A stretch of 64,000 nt of DNA from Draconibacterium halophilum (lineage in GTDB: Bacteria; Bacteroidota; Bacteroidia; Bacteroidales; Prolixibacteraceae), in contig NZ_CP048409.1 in the NCBI RefSeq assembly GCF_010448835.1, forward strand, positions 3,761,501-3,825,500. The letters run 5' to 3'. Both the position numbers and the translations under genes were made by a program. The notes beneath the pieces were generated by a model. The model saw only the letters and a list, made by a program, of their open reading frames with translations. It was not told where the DNA came from and searched no databases. This document shows positions 1 to 9,599 of the stretch, piece by piece (the first letter of the stretch is position 1; the number at the start of each line of letters is the position of its first letter).

Positions 1-2322
1 GGTCCCAGCGAATACAAAATTCTGAACTACAATATTACCCTCCGAAAATCGGAAGCCGAGCAGATTGAGGTTATTCCGGCATCTGAATTCAAAAAGACAT
101 CTACCGACAATTACGAAGGTATCATTGACCGAAATATAGATCTCATCGATCAGTCGATACGTACAAAAACAATTAATATCGCACTGGTAGGTAATCCCAA
201 TTGCGGAAAAACCACTCTGTTTAATTTTATTTCCGGATCGAAAGAAAAAGTAGGAAACTACAGTGGAGTAACGGTTGATGTTCACAAAGCAACTTTTAAA
301 AGCGGAGATTATACTTTCAACTTTTACGACCTGCCCGGAACGTATAGTTTAACAGCCTATTCAAAAGAAGAAATATTTGTCAGGAAGTTTATTTACGAAC
401 AAACTCCCGATATTGTAATTAATGTACTGGATTCTACCAACCTGGAAAGAAGCCTGTATCTTACCACTCAATTAATCGACATGGATTTGAGGTGCATTAT
501 GGCCCTTAACATGTTTGATGAATTGGAAAGAAACGAACTTGAACTTGACAAAAAAGAGTTATCAAAACTAGTAGGTATTCCGCTAATCCCCACAGTAAGC
601 TCGAAAGGGCAAGGCCTTGAGAAGTTAATCGAAAAGGTTATCGAAGTTTTTGAAGGCCGCGACAACTTTTCACGCCATATCCATATTAATTATGGAAAAG
701 AAATAGAAAAATCGGTCAAAATCATTCGTCAGAAAATAAAGGAAGACAAACCGATTACCGACAAAATCTCGTCGCGGTTTCTTGCTATTAAGCTGCTTGA
801 AAAAGATAACCAGGTAATCGACCTATTGTCGAAATACACAAATTTTAATGAAATTCAGGAAGTTACTCTGAAAGAGATCAAGAAAATAGAGCTTCTGGAA
901 AACGATGATAGTGAAACTGTTATTGCCAATGCCAAATACAGTTTTATTAACGGAGCATTACGCGAAACCTACAGCAACAAACATAAAGAAAAGAAAACCC
1001 GCTCAGAAAAGATAGACAGCGTGTTAACAAACCGCTACCTGGGATTTCCGATATTTACAGCACTGCTGTTTTTTATCTTTTGGACCACGTTTAAAGTAGG
1101 TGCCTACCCAATGGACTGGATAGACATGGCAGTGGTGGCTTTGAGCAATTTTGTAGGGAATATAATCCCTGAGGGAATGCTCAACGACCTATTGGTTGAC
1201 GGGATAATAGGTGGAACCGGTAGTGTATTGGTATTCTTACCCAATATTCTTATTCTGTTCTTTTTTATATCCTTGCTTGAAGGCTCGGGATACATGGCGC
1301 GTGCAGCCTTTATCATGGACTATATAATGCATCGGTTCGGGTTACACGGCCGTTCGTTCATTCCAATGATAATGGGTTTTGGCTGCAATGTTCCGGCAAT
1401 TCTGGCAACACGCTCAATGCGTAATCGTGGCGACCGAATTCTTACCATGCTCATTATTCCGTTTATGTCGTGCAGTGCGCGGCTACCGGTATATATTCTC
1501 ATTATTTCTGCCTTTTTCCAAAAATACGAAGCCTGGGTTTTAATTGGAATTTATGCGGTTGGAATTCTATTTGCTTTTATAACAGCGCAAGTGCTTAACA
1601 AAACTGTTTTTAAGAATAAAGAAACACCTTTTGTAATGGAACTCCCCACCTACCGGCTGCCAACATTCCGGAATGTGGTGTATCATATGTGGGATAAAAC
1701 TCAACACTACTTAAAAAAGATTGGAACTATTATTTTGCTTGGAGTAATCATTATTTGGGCGCTTGAATATTTTCCAAGAAAGACAGAAAATACTGATGGT
1801 TTTAAAGAACAAATTGCGCAGATAACAAATTCTGAGCTAACCGAATTACAAAAAGTGGAACGTATTGCGGAGGTTAACCATGCCATGGAATCCGACCGAT
1901 TGATAAACTCTTATCTTGGCCGAACAGGAAAACTCATTCAACCGATAATGAGTCCTCTTGGGTTCGATTGGAAAATGAGTATCGCTGTGGTAGCTGGTCT
2001 GCCAGCCAAAGAAATTGTGGTAAGTACAATGGGCGTGCTTTACCAAACGCAGGATGGTGAAACAACCATAAACCTGCAGCAAAAGCTACAAAATGAAGTT
2101 CACGAGGTAGGCAAGAAAAAAGGTCAGCCTGTGTTTACCACTCCTGCAGCTCTGGCTTTTATAATCTTCATCCTTATCTACTTCCCCTGTATTGGGGTGG
2201 TTGCAACCATTAAAAACGAATCGGGCTCGTGGAAATGGGCAGCATTTTCCGTGTTTTATACCACTGGTTTGGCATGGGTTGCAGCATTGGTTACTTATAA
2301 TATTGGAATGTTATTTATATAA
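1..2322 (+). CDS. feoB: Ferrous iron transport protein B, FeoA-FeoB fusion (5' end outside window)
   Basis: GTP-dependent Fe(II) importer of the inner membrane. The frame is open from base 1, so the start lies upstream. The first ~25 codons (GPSEYKILNY..., LRKSEAEQIEV) look like the end of a FeoA SH3-like domain, as expected for the fused FeoAB of Bacteroidota. The G domain follows: P-loop GNPNCGKTT at nt 190-216, G3 DLPG at about 328-339, G4 NMFD at 508-519, and G5-like SSKG. After a helical linker come the multi-pass Gate/FeoB_C membrane segments from about nt 1030 to the stop. The next gene starts 2 nt after the stop and encodes the usual small partner. Family assignment is secure. Confidence 0.96.
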   Translation, partial: GPSEYKILNYNITLRKSEAEQIEVIPASEFKKTSTDNYEGIIDRNIDLIDQSIRTKTINIALVGNPNCGKTTLFNFISGSKEKVGNYSGVTVDVHKATFKSGDYTFNFYDLPGTYSLTAYSKEEIFVRKFIYEQTPDIVINVLDSTNLERSLYLTTQLIDMDLRCIMALNMFDELERNELELDKKELSKLVGIPLIPTVSSKGQGLEKLIEKVIEVFEGRDNFSRHIHINYGKEIEKSVKIIRQKIKEDKPITDKISSRFLAIKLLEKDNQVIDLLSKYTNFNEIQEVTLKEIKKIELLENDDSETVIANAKYSFINGALRETYSNKHKEKKTRSEKIDSVLTNRYLGFPIFTALLFFIFWTTFKVGAYPMDWIDMAVVALSNFVGNIIPEGMLNDLLVDGIIGGTGSVLVFLPNILILFFFISLLEGSGYMARAAFIMDYIMHRFGLHGRSFIPMIMGFGCNVPAILATRSMRNRGDRILTMLIIPFMSCSARLPVYILIISAFFQKYEAWVLIGIYAVGILFAFITAQVLNKTVFKNKETPFVMELPTYRLPTFRNVVYHMWDKTQHYLKKIGTIILLGVIIIWALEYFPRKTENTDGFKEQIAQITNSELTELQKVERIAEVNHAMESDRLINSYLGRTGKLIQPIMSPLGFDWKMSIAVVAGLPAKEIVVSTMGVLYQTQDGETTINLQQKLQNEVHEVGKKKGQPVFTTPAALAFIIFILIYFPCIGVVATIKNESGSWKWAAFSVFYTTGLAWVAALVTYNIGMLFI

Positions 2323-2324
2323 AA

Positions 2325-2573
2325 ATGATCCAGGAAATTCTGACATACCTGATTATTGCTGCTGCCGTTTTTTGGGCTGCATTAAAAATGTACCGTCGTT
2401 TTTTCAAACCGGTAAAAAAGGCAAAAACACATGACTTTAAAAAGGACAAAATTAGCCTAGAGCACAACTGCACCGACTGTTCTGCAGCCGGCTGTGCTTT
2501 AAGAGACTTACCTCAAAAGGTTATCGAAAAAAATATTGATCAATGTAACGAAACGGCTGTCCGGTCAGAGTGA
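2325..2573 (+). CDS. FeoB-associated Cys-rich membrane protein
   Basis: An 82-residue protein starting 2 nt after the feoB stop, so almost certainly co-transcribed with it. One N-terminal membrane helix (about residues 4-20) is followed by a basic stretch and a cysteine cluster, C49-x2-C52-x4-C57, with another Cys at 74. This matches the FeoB-associated Cys-rich family often found after feoB; a role in assembling or gating the iron channel is only supposed. Its last 9 nt overlap the 3' end of the convergent rpe gene. Confidence 0.85.
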   Translation: MIQEILTYLIIAAAVFWAALKMYRRFFKPVKKAKTHDFKKDKISLEHNCTDCSAAGCALRDLPQKVIEKNIDQCNETAVRSE

Positions 2574-3215
2574 TTTTAATCCTGAAATAATCTCTTCCGG
2601 ATTATCGGCACCAAAAACAAAACTACCTGCCACAAGAACATTTGCACCTACATCAAGCAGATTTTTTCCTGTTTCGTAATTTATACCACCATCAACTTCA
2701 ATAGTACAATTCGCGTTTGTTTCATCAATCATTTTGCGCAATTGCCCAACCTTTTTGTAAGTATTTTCGATGAATTGCTGGCCACCAAACCCAGGATTAA
2801 CCGACATGAGCAAAACCATATCCAAATCGCCAATAATATCTTCCAGAACAGCTACGGGGGTGTGCGGATTCAAACATACACTTGCTTTGGCTCCGAACGA
2901 TTTTATTAACTGAACTGTACGATGTAAATGACTACATGCTTCGTAATGCACGGTAAGAACTGATGCTCCAGCCTTAACAAAAGGTTCAATGAATTTATCC
3001 GGGTCAACGATCATTAAATGAACATCCAATGGTTTTTCAGCAATTTTCTTTACCTGATTTATTACCGGAATTCCAAAGGATATGTTTGGAACAAACACTC
3101 CGTCCATCACATCACAGTGAATATAATCAGCTTCACTTTGATTGATCATTTCGATTTCTTTTCCAAGATTGTTAAAGTCAGCTGCCAGAATGGAGGGTGC
3201 CACGAAAGCTCTCAT
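2565..3215 (-). CDS. rpe: Ribulose-phosphate 3-epimerase
   Basis: Interconverts ribulose 5-phosphate and xylulose 5-phosphate in the pentose phosphate pathway (cytosolic TIM barrel). At 216 aa it has the usual length. Signatures: APSILAADF at the N terminus, HCDVMDGVFVPN with the metal ligands His33 and Asp35, DVHLMI, the flexible-loop motif MSVNPGFGGQ, and EVDGGI with the second catalytic Asp. It starts 9 nt after the stop of the sigma factor gene on the same strand, so the two may share a transcript. The 3' end overlaps the convergent small Feo gene by 9 nt. Confidence 0.97.
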   Translation of the reverse strand: MRAFVAPSILAADFNNLGKEIEMINQSEADYIHCDVMDGVFVPNISFGIPVINQVKKIAEKPLDVHLMIVDPDKFIEPFVKAGASVLTVHYEACSHLHRTVQLIKSFGAKASVCLNPHTPVAVLEDIIGDLDMVLLMSVNPGFGGQQFIENTYKKVGQLRKMIDETNANCTIEVDGGINYETGKNLLDVGANVLVAGSFVFGADNPEEIISGLKSL

Positions 3216-3224
3216 AAGTTAAGT

Positions 3225-4091
3225 TTATTTACCCAGGTATGCCTTTAGTAACCTGTTGCGGTATTGATTTTTTAGTTTTTTAATTGCTTTTTCTTTTATT
3301 TGTCGAACGCGCTCACGAGTTAGTCCAAAAACATGACCAATTTCTTCAAGTGTGTGCGGTTGATACCCTTTTAATCCAAAGTAATACCGCAGAATTTCGG
3401 CTTCACGCTCTCCCAAGGTCGATAATGATCGTTCAATCTCCTTACGTAGCGAATTATCCATTAACTCCCCATCGGGGTTTGGCGAATCTTCGTTTAGCAT
3501 CACATCATACATGCTGTTTCCTTCTTCTTCACGAAGCGGAGCATCCATGGATACATGTGTATTTGAAAAGTTCATGGAATCCTCTATCAGGTCCGGTTTT
3601 GATTCCATTAACGCGGCTACCTCATCAACAGTTGGTTCGCGTTGAAATTCCTGCTCGAGTTTATTAAACGCTTTATTGATTTTATTGATCGAACCAATTT
3701 TATTTAAAGGTAAACGTACAATTCGCGACTGCTCAGCCAGAGCCTGAAGTATGGACTGGCGTATCCACCAAACGGCATATGAAATAAATTTGAAACCACG
3801 GGTTTCATCAAATCGCTCTGCAGCTTTTATCAAGCCTAAATTTCCTTCGTTAATCAAATCCGGTAAACTAAGTCCCTGGTTTTGGTATTGTTTCGAAACA
3901 GAAACAACAAATCTGAGGTTTGCTTTTATCAGCGTTTCCAAAGCCTGGCGGTCGCCTTTTTTAATTCGCTTAGCCAACTCAACTTCTTTTTCCGCAGACA
4001 ACAATTCCACCTTTCCAATTTCATGCAGATACTTATCCAGCGAGAGGGTGTCGCGATTAGTAACCTGTTTGGTAATTTTTAGTTGTCTCAT
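3225..4091 (-). CDS. rpoD: Primary RNA polymerase sigma factor, short Bacteroidota RpoD type
   Basis: Housekeeping sigma-70 factor that directs RNA polymerase to promoters. It is 288 aa: region 1.2 begins near DTLSLDKYLHEIGK, region 2 contains LRFVVSVSKQYQNQGL and the -10 reading helix YAVWWIRQSI, and region 4 ends in the helix-turn-helix LTRERVRQIKEKAI. Region 1.1 and the long non-conserved insert of E. coli RpoD are missing, which is normal for the main sigma factor of Bacteroidota. This factor would read the TAnnTTTG promoters noted elsewhere in the window. A near match (TAATATTG on the minus strand, nt 4142-4149) lies about 50 nt before the start. Confidence 0.95.
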   Translation of the reverse strand: MRQLKITKQVTNRDTLSLDKYLHEIGKVELLSAEKEVELAKRIKKGDRQALETLIKANLRFVVSVSKQYQNQGLSLPDLINEGNLGLIKAAERFDETRGFKFISYAVWWIRQSILQALAEQSRIVRLPLNKIGSINKINKAFNKLEQEFQREPTVDEVAALMESKPDLIEDSMNFSNTHVSMDAPLREEEGNSMYDVMLNEDSPNPDGELMDNSLRKEIERSLSTLGEREAEILRYYFGLKGYQPHTLEEIGHVFGLTRERVRQIKEKAIKKLKNQYRNRLLKAYLGK

Positions 4092-4258
4092 AAATTGTTT
4101 TTGTTAACATTAATTTCTTTTAATAATGATGACCTACAACACAATATTACCTTCAGGGGATAAAAGTAACACGTTAAATTTAATAATTTTACCATTATAT
4201 CTACCATCACTAAGTAAAAACACACAAATCGGCCTACGGTTCAACTCAATTTTTCTAT

Positions 4259-5572
4259 TTAAACCGGCCTATTCTGAAGATAACTTTTAAAATCTTCGTA
4301 TGCACTGGTCATTAGCTCTCTTTGTTTTTCGCCTTTCATAAAGGCCGCAAGCTTATTAGGTAATTTTACTTCTCCTTTTCCAATAACTTTTTCAACTGTT
4401 TCGGTAAACTTTGCCGGGTGTGCCGTTTCTAAAAAAACACCAACTTCATGCTCCGACAAATACTCGCTTAACGATTGGTACCCGCATGCCCCGTGCGGAT
4501 CGCACAAATATTCTTGTTCGTTGTAAACCTTTAGAATTACCTTCCTAATTTCTTCATCAGAATAACGGTAACCTTTAATCTTTTTGGCAATTACCGAGTG
4601 GTCATTCTTATAAAGATCAAGAATACGGGCAAAGTTACTCGGTGCCCCAACATCCATTGCATTGGCAATGGTTTCAACCGATGGGCGTGGTTTATATTCT
4701 CCACTTTCAAGGTATTGAAAAACCACATCGTTCTCGTTATTAGCAGCAATAAACTGTTTTACCGGCAATCCCATTTCAGCAGCAATTAATCCGGCCGTAA
4801 GATTGCCAAAGTTTCCGCTGGGCACTGAAAATACCAACTTTTTATCATCAAGTTTCCCTGCTTCTTTTAAACGCGCATAAGCATTAAAATAATAAAATGC
4901 CTGTGGAAGAAAACGGGCAACATTTATCGAGTTGGCAGATGTAAGCACCATTTTTTTATTCAGCTCTTCATCAAGAAATGCCGTTTTCACCAAATACTGA
5001 CAATCATCGAAAGTTCCTTCAACTTCCAACGCAGTAATGTTCTGCCCAAGTGTTGTAAATTGTGATTCCTGAATCGTGCTAACCTTCCCTTTTGGATAAA
5101 GCACATAAACATGAATGCCTTCAACCCCCAGAAAACCGTTAGCAACAGCACTCCCGGTATCGCCTGATGTAGCCACCAAAACGTTTACCAACTTTTCTTG
5201 CTTGTCCAAAAAATGATGGAGCAAACGCGCCATAAAACGCGCTCCCACATCTTTAAATGCCAGCGTTGGCCCATGAAATAGTTCCAACGAATAAATAGAA
5301 TCGGCAACTTTTACAAGCGGGCAATCAAACTGAAGAGTATCGTACACTATCTCCTTTAGTTTTGCCTCTTCGATATCTTCGCCAAAGAATTTATTTGCAA
5401 CTTCAAAAGCAATTTCCTGAAACGACAGGTGTTGGATATTTTCAAAAAAAGCAGGTTCGAATTTTTCAATTCGCTCCGGCATAAACAATCCGTTATCGGC
5501 TGCCAAACCTTTTACAACTGCTTCTTTTAAAGAAACATCGGGGGTATTTTTATTGGTACTATAGTATTTCAT
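4259..5572 (-). CDS. thrC: Threonine synthase
   Basis: PLP enzyme that turns O-phosphohomoserine into threonine. I chose the start at MKYYSTNKN (nt 5572) because threonine synthases begin with this motif; an upstream ATG at 5611 adds 13 unconserved residues. The PLP lysine is in GPTLAFKDVG, the phosphate-binding loop is SGDTGSAVA, and PSGNFGNLTAG is also typical. It is the third gene of a minus-strand threonine operon (thrA, apgM, thrC), separated from apgM by about 200 nt, so it may also have its own promoter. The protein appears complete at about 437 aa. Confidence 0.96.
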   Translation of the reverse strand: MKYYSTNKNTPDVSLKEAVVKGLAADNGLFMPERIEKFEPAFFENIQHLSFQEIAFEVANKFFGEDIEEAKLKEIVYDTLQFDCPLVKVADSIYSLELFHGPTLAFKDVGARFMARLLHHFLDKQEKLVNVLVATSGDTGSAVANGFLGVEGIHVYVLYPKGKVSTIQESQFTTLGQNITALEVEGTFDDCQYLVKTAFLDEELNKKMVLTSANSINVARFLPQAFYYFNAYARLKEAGKLDDKKLVFSVPSGNFGNLTAGLIAAEMGLPVKQFIAANNENDVVFQYLESGEYKPRPSVETIANAMDVGAPSNFARILDLYKNDHSVIAKKIKGYRYSDEEIRKVILKVYNEQEYLCDPHGACGYQSLSEYLSEHEVGVFLETAHPAKFTETVEKVIGKGEVKLPNKLAAFMKGEKQRELMTSAYEDFKSYLQNRPV

Positions 5573-5770
5573 CTCATAACAATTTAAAACTGTTAGGGGC
5601 ATTCGGTGCAACTCGCCTAAAGTGTCCCAATTTTATGGGATACAATTTTATAAGCTTGTTTCATTACACGAACAAAAATATAGATTTACTTTAAAGGTTT
5701 AATTCCTGACACCCATAAAACATGACATATATCAGAAACTTAACACCTTTAGAATTAAAACAAGCAAGGA

Positions 5771-6976
5771 CTACTTTAAAAAAGTACGAATAAATTGGTC
5801 ACCTTCCAACGTTCCAAAAACGCCATTATGCGTATCAAACTCATCGTAAACTTCCACTGCATCGGCTTCTGTTCCCGGTTTATAAATGGAAAATGGCACG
5901 GCATCGCGGGTGTGCGTTTTAAGTGCACAAGGCGTTGGATGATCGGGCAAAATGGCAATTGCCACTTCCTCGTCCATTTTTGCCGTTTCTTCCAGAATGT
6001 ATTTTACCACACGCTGATCAAGGTACTCAATCGTTTTTGTTTTGAGTTCCACATCACCTTCGTGGCCGGCTTCATCGCTGGCTTCAATATGCAAATACAC
6101 AAAATCGTTTTCGTTCAGCGCTTCAATCGCAGCCTGTGCTTTTCCTTCGTAGTTGGTATCGTACAAACCTGTTGCCCCTTCAACATGAATTACTTTCATT
6201 CCGGCATAAACACCAATTCCATGAATCAGATCGACTGCTGATATAACCGCAGAATTTTCGATACCGAACATTTCTTTTAACGTTGGCATAGCTGGCTTAT
6301 AACCAGGCGACCATGGCCAGACACTGTTTCCTGCATCTTTCCCTGCTTCCCTACGTTTCTGGTTTATGGGATGGTTTTCGAGCAATTCCTGCGATTTCAT
6401 AATTAACTCTGTAATCAAATCAGAAGTTTCTTTTGCTGCTTCGGTTTTTGCTTGTGGCAAACAATCTCGGAACGGTGTTCCCGGAACATCGTGCGGTGGT
6501 GTGAAAGAAAAATCCTTTATACCTTCTTTTATTACCAAGAGGTGGCGGTACGAAACACCCGAATAGAATTTTATTCTGTCTGTTCCCAGTTTCTCATTAA
6601 GATATTGAATCAGTACTTCCGCCTCTTCCGTTGAAATATGTCCGGCCGAGTGGTTTTTAATTTTCTCATCTTCAACACAAATCAGGTTGCAACGCAATCC
6701 CAGGTCTCCGGGTTGCAGTTCAACCCCCATGCTGGCAGCTTCAAGCACTCCCCTGCCTTCAAAAACCTTTTCAACATTGTATCCCAAAACAGCCATATTA
6801 GCAATCTCACTGCCCGGATGCATACTTTCGGGTACGGTTTTTAATAAGCCTGACTGACCGTTTTTTGCCAACCAATCGATGTGTGGCTTATTGGCCATTT
6901 GAAGCGGAGTTTTTCCGCCATATGCTGCGAGTGGCTCGTCCGACATACCATCGCCAAGTATAATTATGTGTTTCAT
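5771..6976 (-). CDS. apgM: ApgM-type cofactor-independent phosphoglycerate mutase, probable homoserine kinase
   Basis: A 401-aa alkaline-phosphatase-superfamily protein. It opens with the metal-binding signature IIILGDGMSDEP and has the PESMHPGSEIANMAVLGY segment with the likely catalytic serine; ILPDHPTPC and HTRDAVPF carry further metal ligands. The family is annotated as archaeal-type 2,3-BPG-independent phosphoglycerate mutase. In Bacteroidota its regular place between thrA and thrC, with no thrB nearby, has led to the proposal that it phosphorylates homoserine. The same context holds here, so I favour the threonine role. The step is inferred from context, not from sequence motifs. Confidence 0.88.
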   Translation of the reverse strand: MKHIIILGDGMSDEPLAAYGGKTPLQMANKPHIDWLAKNGQSGLLKTVPESMHPGSEIANMAVLGYNVEKVFEGRGVLEAASMGVELQPGDLGLRCNLICVEDEKIKNHSAGHISTEEAEVLIQYLNEKLGTDRIKFYSGVSYRHLLVIKEGIKDFSFTPPHDVPGTPFRDCLPQAKTEAAKETSDLITELIMKSQELLENHPINQKRREAGKDAGNSVWPWSPGYKPAMPTLKEMFGIENSAVISAVDLIHGIGVYAGMKVIHVEGATGLYDTNYEGKAQAAIEALNENDFVYLHIEASDEAGHEGDVELKTKTIEYLDQRVVKYILEETAKMDEEVAIAILPDHPTPCALKTHTRDAVPFSIYKPGTEADAVEVYDEFDTHNGVFGTLEGDQFIRTFLK

Positions 6977-7084
6977 TTTATTCAGAAAATAGTAGAAGAG
7001 CGATGTCAGGAGACAGCAGTTAACAACCGATCTTCAAAGTTTTTACACTGTTTTTTTATCAAAGCCTTTAATGGCAAAATTGTT

Positions 7085-9235
7085 CTAAATGTTCGACACT
7101 TTTATTAAATCCGCAAAAACACCGGCGGCGGTTACCGAAGCTCCGGCTCCGTAGCCTTTAATCAGCATCGGAAATTCCTGGTAGCGCTCGGTTGTGTACA
7201 TCACCAGATTGTTACTTCCTTCAAGGTCGTAAAACGGATGAGATGAATCTACCTCTTGCAATCCGGCTTCGGCTTTACCGTTTTCGAATTTAGCCACAAA
7301 ACGCCACTTTTTATTTTCAATTACCAGCCTTTTTCGTTCCGTTTCAAACTTGGCATCCAGTTCCTGTACTCCCGTCCAAAACTCGTCAAGACTACCGGCA
7401 AAAAGTTCTTCGGGGACAAAACGGTTGATTGAAATATCATCCATTTCAATACGATATCCCGACTCTCGGGCAAGAATCAGAATTTTACGCGCCACATCAA
7501 CACCACTTAAGTCGACACGGGGATCGGGTTCAGAATATCCTTCTTCCTTGGCCAGTTTAATGGTTTTACTCAATGGAATTTCTGTTGAAATTGTATTAAA
7601 AATATAGTTCAGTGTACCTGAAAGAACCGCTTCAATTCTTAAAACCTTATCGCCTGAATTTACCAGATCGTTCAATGTATTTATAATTGGGAGTCCCGCA
7701 CCAACATTGGTTTCAAAAAGGAATTTTACACCTTTCTTTTTGGCGATTTTCTTCAGTTCGGCGTAGTTGTCGTACTCCGATGAAGCCGCCACTTTATTGG
7801 CGGTAACAATGGAAACATTTGAGCTTAAAATATCTTTGTAAAGGTCGGCAACTTCATCGTTGGCAGTACAATCCACAAACACCGAGTTATAAATGTTCAT
7901 GTCCTTTATTTCGTCAACAAAGCCTTGCAGCGAAGATTTGTTCTCCGAAGCATCGAGTTGTGCCTTAAAAGTCTCTATTTCAATCCCATCACGGTTGAAA
8001 AGCATTTTTTTAGAATTGGCTATTCCGGTTAACTTCAATCGTAAATGATTTTCTTTTAAAAGACGCTCCTGCTGTTGTTTTAACTGATCGAGTAAATTCC
8101 CTCCAACAGTACCTATTCCCATCAGGAAAATATTCAACTCCACATTCTCCGACAGGAAGAAAGATTCGTGCACCACATTAAGAGTTTTCCGCAGGTCTTC
8201 ATTTTTAACTACCCACGAAATATTTAACTCCGAAGCCCCCTGCGCGATAGCAATAATATTGACACCACTTTTCCCCATGGTGGAGAATAGCTTTCCGGCA
8301 ATACCGGTGGTGTGTTTCATATTCCCCCCAACAATAGCAACAACAGAAACACCACTCTCGAGCTCAATTTTATTTACCTGTCCACCCGAAATCTCTTTTT
8401 CAAATTCTTCGCGAATTGCAGCTTCTGCTACATCAAGCGCTTTTTCTTCAATGGCCACACTAATTGAATTCTCAGAAGAAGCCTGTGAGATCAGAATCAC
8501 ATTTACATTCACTTTAGCCAGCGCAGTAAATAAACGCATTGAAATACCTGTGACACCAACCATCCCAATCCCTTGCAAAGTAACCAGTGTAATTCCGGAA
8601 ATAGATGAAATACCTTTAATCGGCCGATCAAATCCATTTCTTACACCTTTAACGATCTTGGTTCCGGAGTTTTCAGGATCAAAAGTATTTTTAATCTGAA
8701 TTGGAATTCCCTTTTGGTAAACCGGAAGAATTGTTGGTGGATAAATTACTTTGGCACCAAAATGCGAAAGCTCCATTGCCTCCGAGTATGAAATCTCGGG
8801 AATGGTATATGCTTTGCGAATAACACGCGGATCGGCAGTCATAAATCCGTTTACATCAGTCCAGATTTCCAGAATTTGAACATCGAGGGCTGCAGCAAGA
8901 ATAGATGCAGTAAAATCGGAACCACCACGACCAAGCGTGGTAAATTCGCCTTTCGCATTTTTTGAAATAAAACCGGGTACAACTGCTGCTCCTTTAAAAC
9001 CTGCAAAAGTTTCCTGAATTTTGATGTTGGTCACTTCAAAATCAACAGTTGCTTTGCCAAAGTTGCTATCAGTTTGAATAAATTCGGAAGAATCTTTTCT
9101 GGGACAACCAATAAATTCAGCAACAATATGTGACGAAATACGCTCGCCAAGACCAGCAATACGGTCGAGTGTTTTTGTTGTTAACTCGCCCACCAAAGTA
9201 ATACCGGTAAGCAATTTCTCCAATTCGTCGAGCAA
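7085..9235 (-). CDS. thrA: Bifunctional aspartokinase/homoserine dehydrogenase, main part after a frameshift
   Basis: Carries most of ThrA: the rest of the aspartokinase domain (GLGERISSHIVAEFI, GRGGSDFTASILAAAL), two ACT-like regulatory segments, and the NAD(P)-dependent homoserine dehydrogenase domain (FLMGIGTVGGNLLDQL, FVDCTANDEVADLY, NVGAGLPIINTL). It makes aspartyl phosphate and later homoserine. The apparent start is an internal TTG inside DALLDELEKLL and is not a real N terminus. The first 83 residues lie in another frame at 9253-9504. Adding one G to the GGGG run near nt 9258-9261 would join the two as NGSGAVKDNVDALLDEL, giving about 806 aa, the normal family length. Confidence 0.93.
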   Translation of the reverse strand: MLDELEKLLTGITLVGELTTKTLDRIAGLGERISSHIVAEFIGCPRKDSSEFIQTDSNFGKATVDFEVTNIKIQETFAGFKGAAVVPGFISKNAKGEFTTLGRGGSDFTASILAAALDVQILEIWTDVNGFMTADPRVIRKAYTIPEISYSEAMELSHFGAKVIYPPTILPVYQKGIPIQIKNTFDPENSGTKIVKGVRNGFDRPIKGISSISGITLVTLQGIGMVGVTGISMRLFTALAKVNVNVILISQASSENSISVAIEEKALDVAEAAIREEFEKEISGGQVNKIELESGVSVVAIVGGNMKHTTGIAGKLFSTMGKSGVNIIAIAQGASELNISWVVKNEDLRKTLNVVHESFFLSENVELNIFLMGIGTVGGNLLDQLKQQQERLLKENHLRLKLTGIANSKKMLFNRDGIEIETFKAQLDASENKSSLQGFVDEIKDMNIYNSVFVDCTANDEVADLYKDILSSNVSIVTANKVAASSEYDNYAELKKIAKKKGVKFLFETNVGAGLPIINTLNDLVNSGDKVLRIEAVLSGTLNYIFNTISTEIPLSKTIKLAKEEGYSEPDPRVDLSGVDVARKILILARESGYRIEMDDISINRFVPEELFAGSLDEFWTGVQELDAKFETERKRLVIENKKWRFVAKFENGKAEAGLQEVDSSHPFYDLEGSNNLVMYTTERYQEFPMLIKGYGAGASVTAAGVFADLIKVSNI

Positions 9236-9252
9236 GGCATCAACATTATCTT

Positions 9253-9504
9253 TTACCGCCCCGATCCGTTAAAAAGTTCGCGAATAGTATCATCGTGTAT
9301 TCTCTTGATTTCCGTAAATTCCGTATGAAAGTCGCCTGTACCTGAGGCAGCATTGTGAGCTGCCATTAGAATTTTATCGGTTATACCGCCAAGAGCGGAA
9401 ACTACCACAACAACATCGTCATTCTGGTTGAGGACAATGTCCTTTACTCGTTTAATGTTTGCGGCGGAACCTACGGATGTTCCACCAAACTTCAACACTT
9501 TCAT
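9253..9504 (-). CDS. thrA: N-terminal fragment of aspartokinase/homoserine dehydrogenase (frameshift)
   Basis: The first 83 codons of thrA: MKVLKFGGTSVGSAANIKRV is the classical aspartokinase N terminus and VVVVVSALGGITDK the next conserved strand. Translation runs into TAA at nt 9253-9255 just after NGSGR, in the wrong place. The downstream frame resumes perfectly if one base is restored in the GGGG run. The break is either a sequencing or assembly error, a recent mutation, or (least likely) programmed -1 slippage. It is the first gene of the threonine operon, 121 nt downstream of recA. Confidence 0.9.
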   Translation of the reverse strand: MKVLKFGGTSVGSAANIKRVKDIVLNQNDDVVVVVSALGGITDKILMAAHNAASGTGDFHTEFTEIKRIHDDTIRELFNGSGR

Positions 9505-9561
9505 ACGGGATATTTTATAAATTAATAGTTGTAAAAATTACTCAATCTTTGTCTGTCTAAT

Positions 9562-9599
9562 AAAAAAAAACGGATGAATCGACAGAATCAATTCACCCG
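9562..9599 (-). terminator. Rho-independent terminator of recA
   Basis: Read on the minus strand, CGGGTGAAT, an 11-nt loop and ATTCATCCG form a 9-bp stem with one wobble pair, followed by nine T. It lies 27 nt after the recA stop and before thrA, so it separates the bcp-recA transcript from the threonine operon. The loop also contains ATTCTGTC, which can pair with GACAGAAT just upstream (see findings). Confidence 0.85.

Noticed and set aside
2192..2434. Plus-strand ORF overlapping the end of feoB
   Set aside because: It is an out-of-frame reading across feoB and the small Cys-rich gene, both of which are well supported.
9253..9262. Programmed -1 frameshifting in thrA and cobS
   Set aside because: No X-XXY-YYZ slippery site or following structure is evident, and neither family is known for it. 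A missing G is simpler, though slippage on GGG cannot be excluded.
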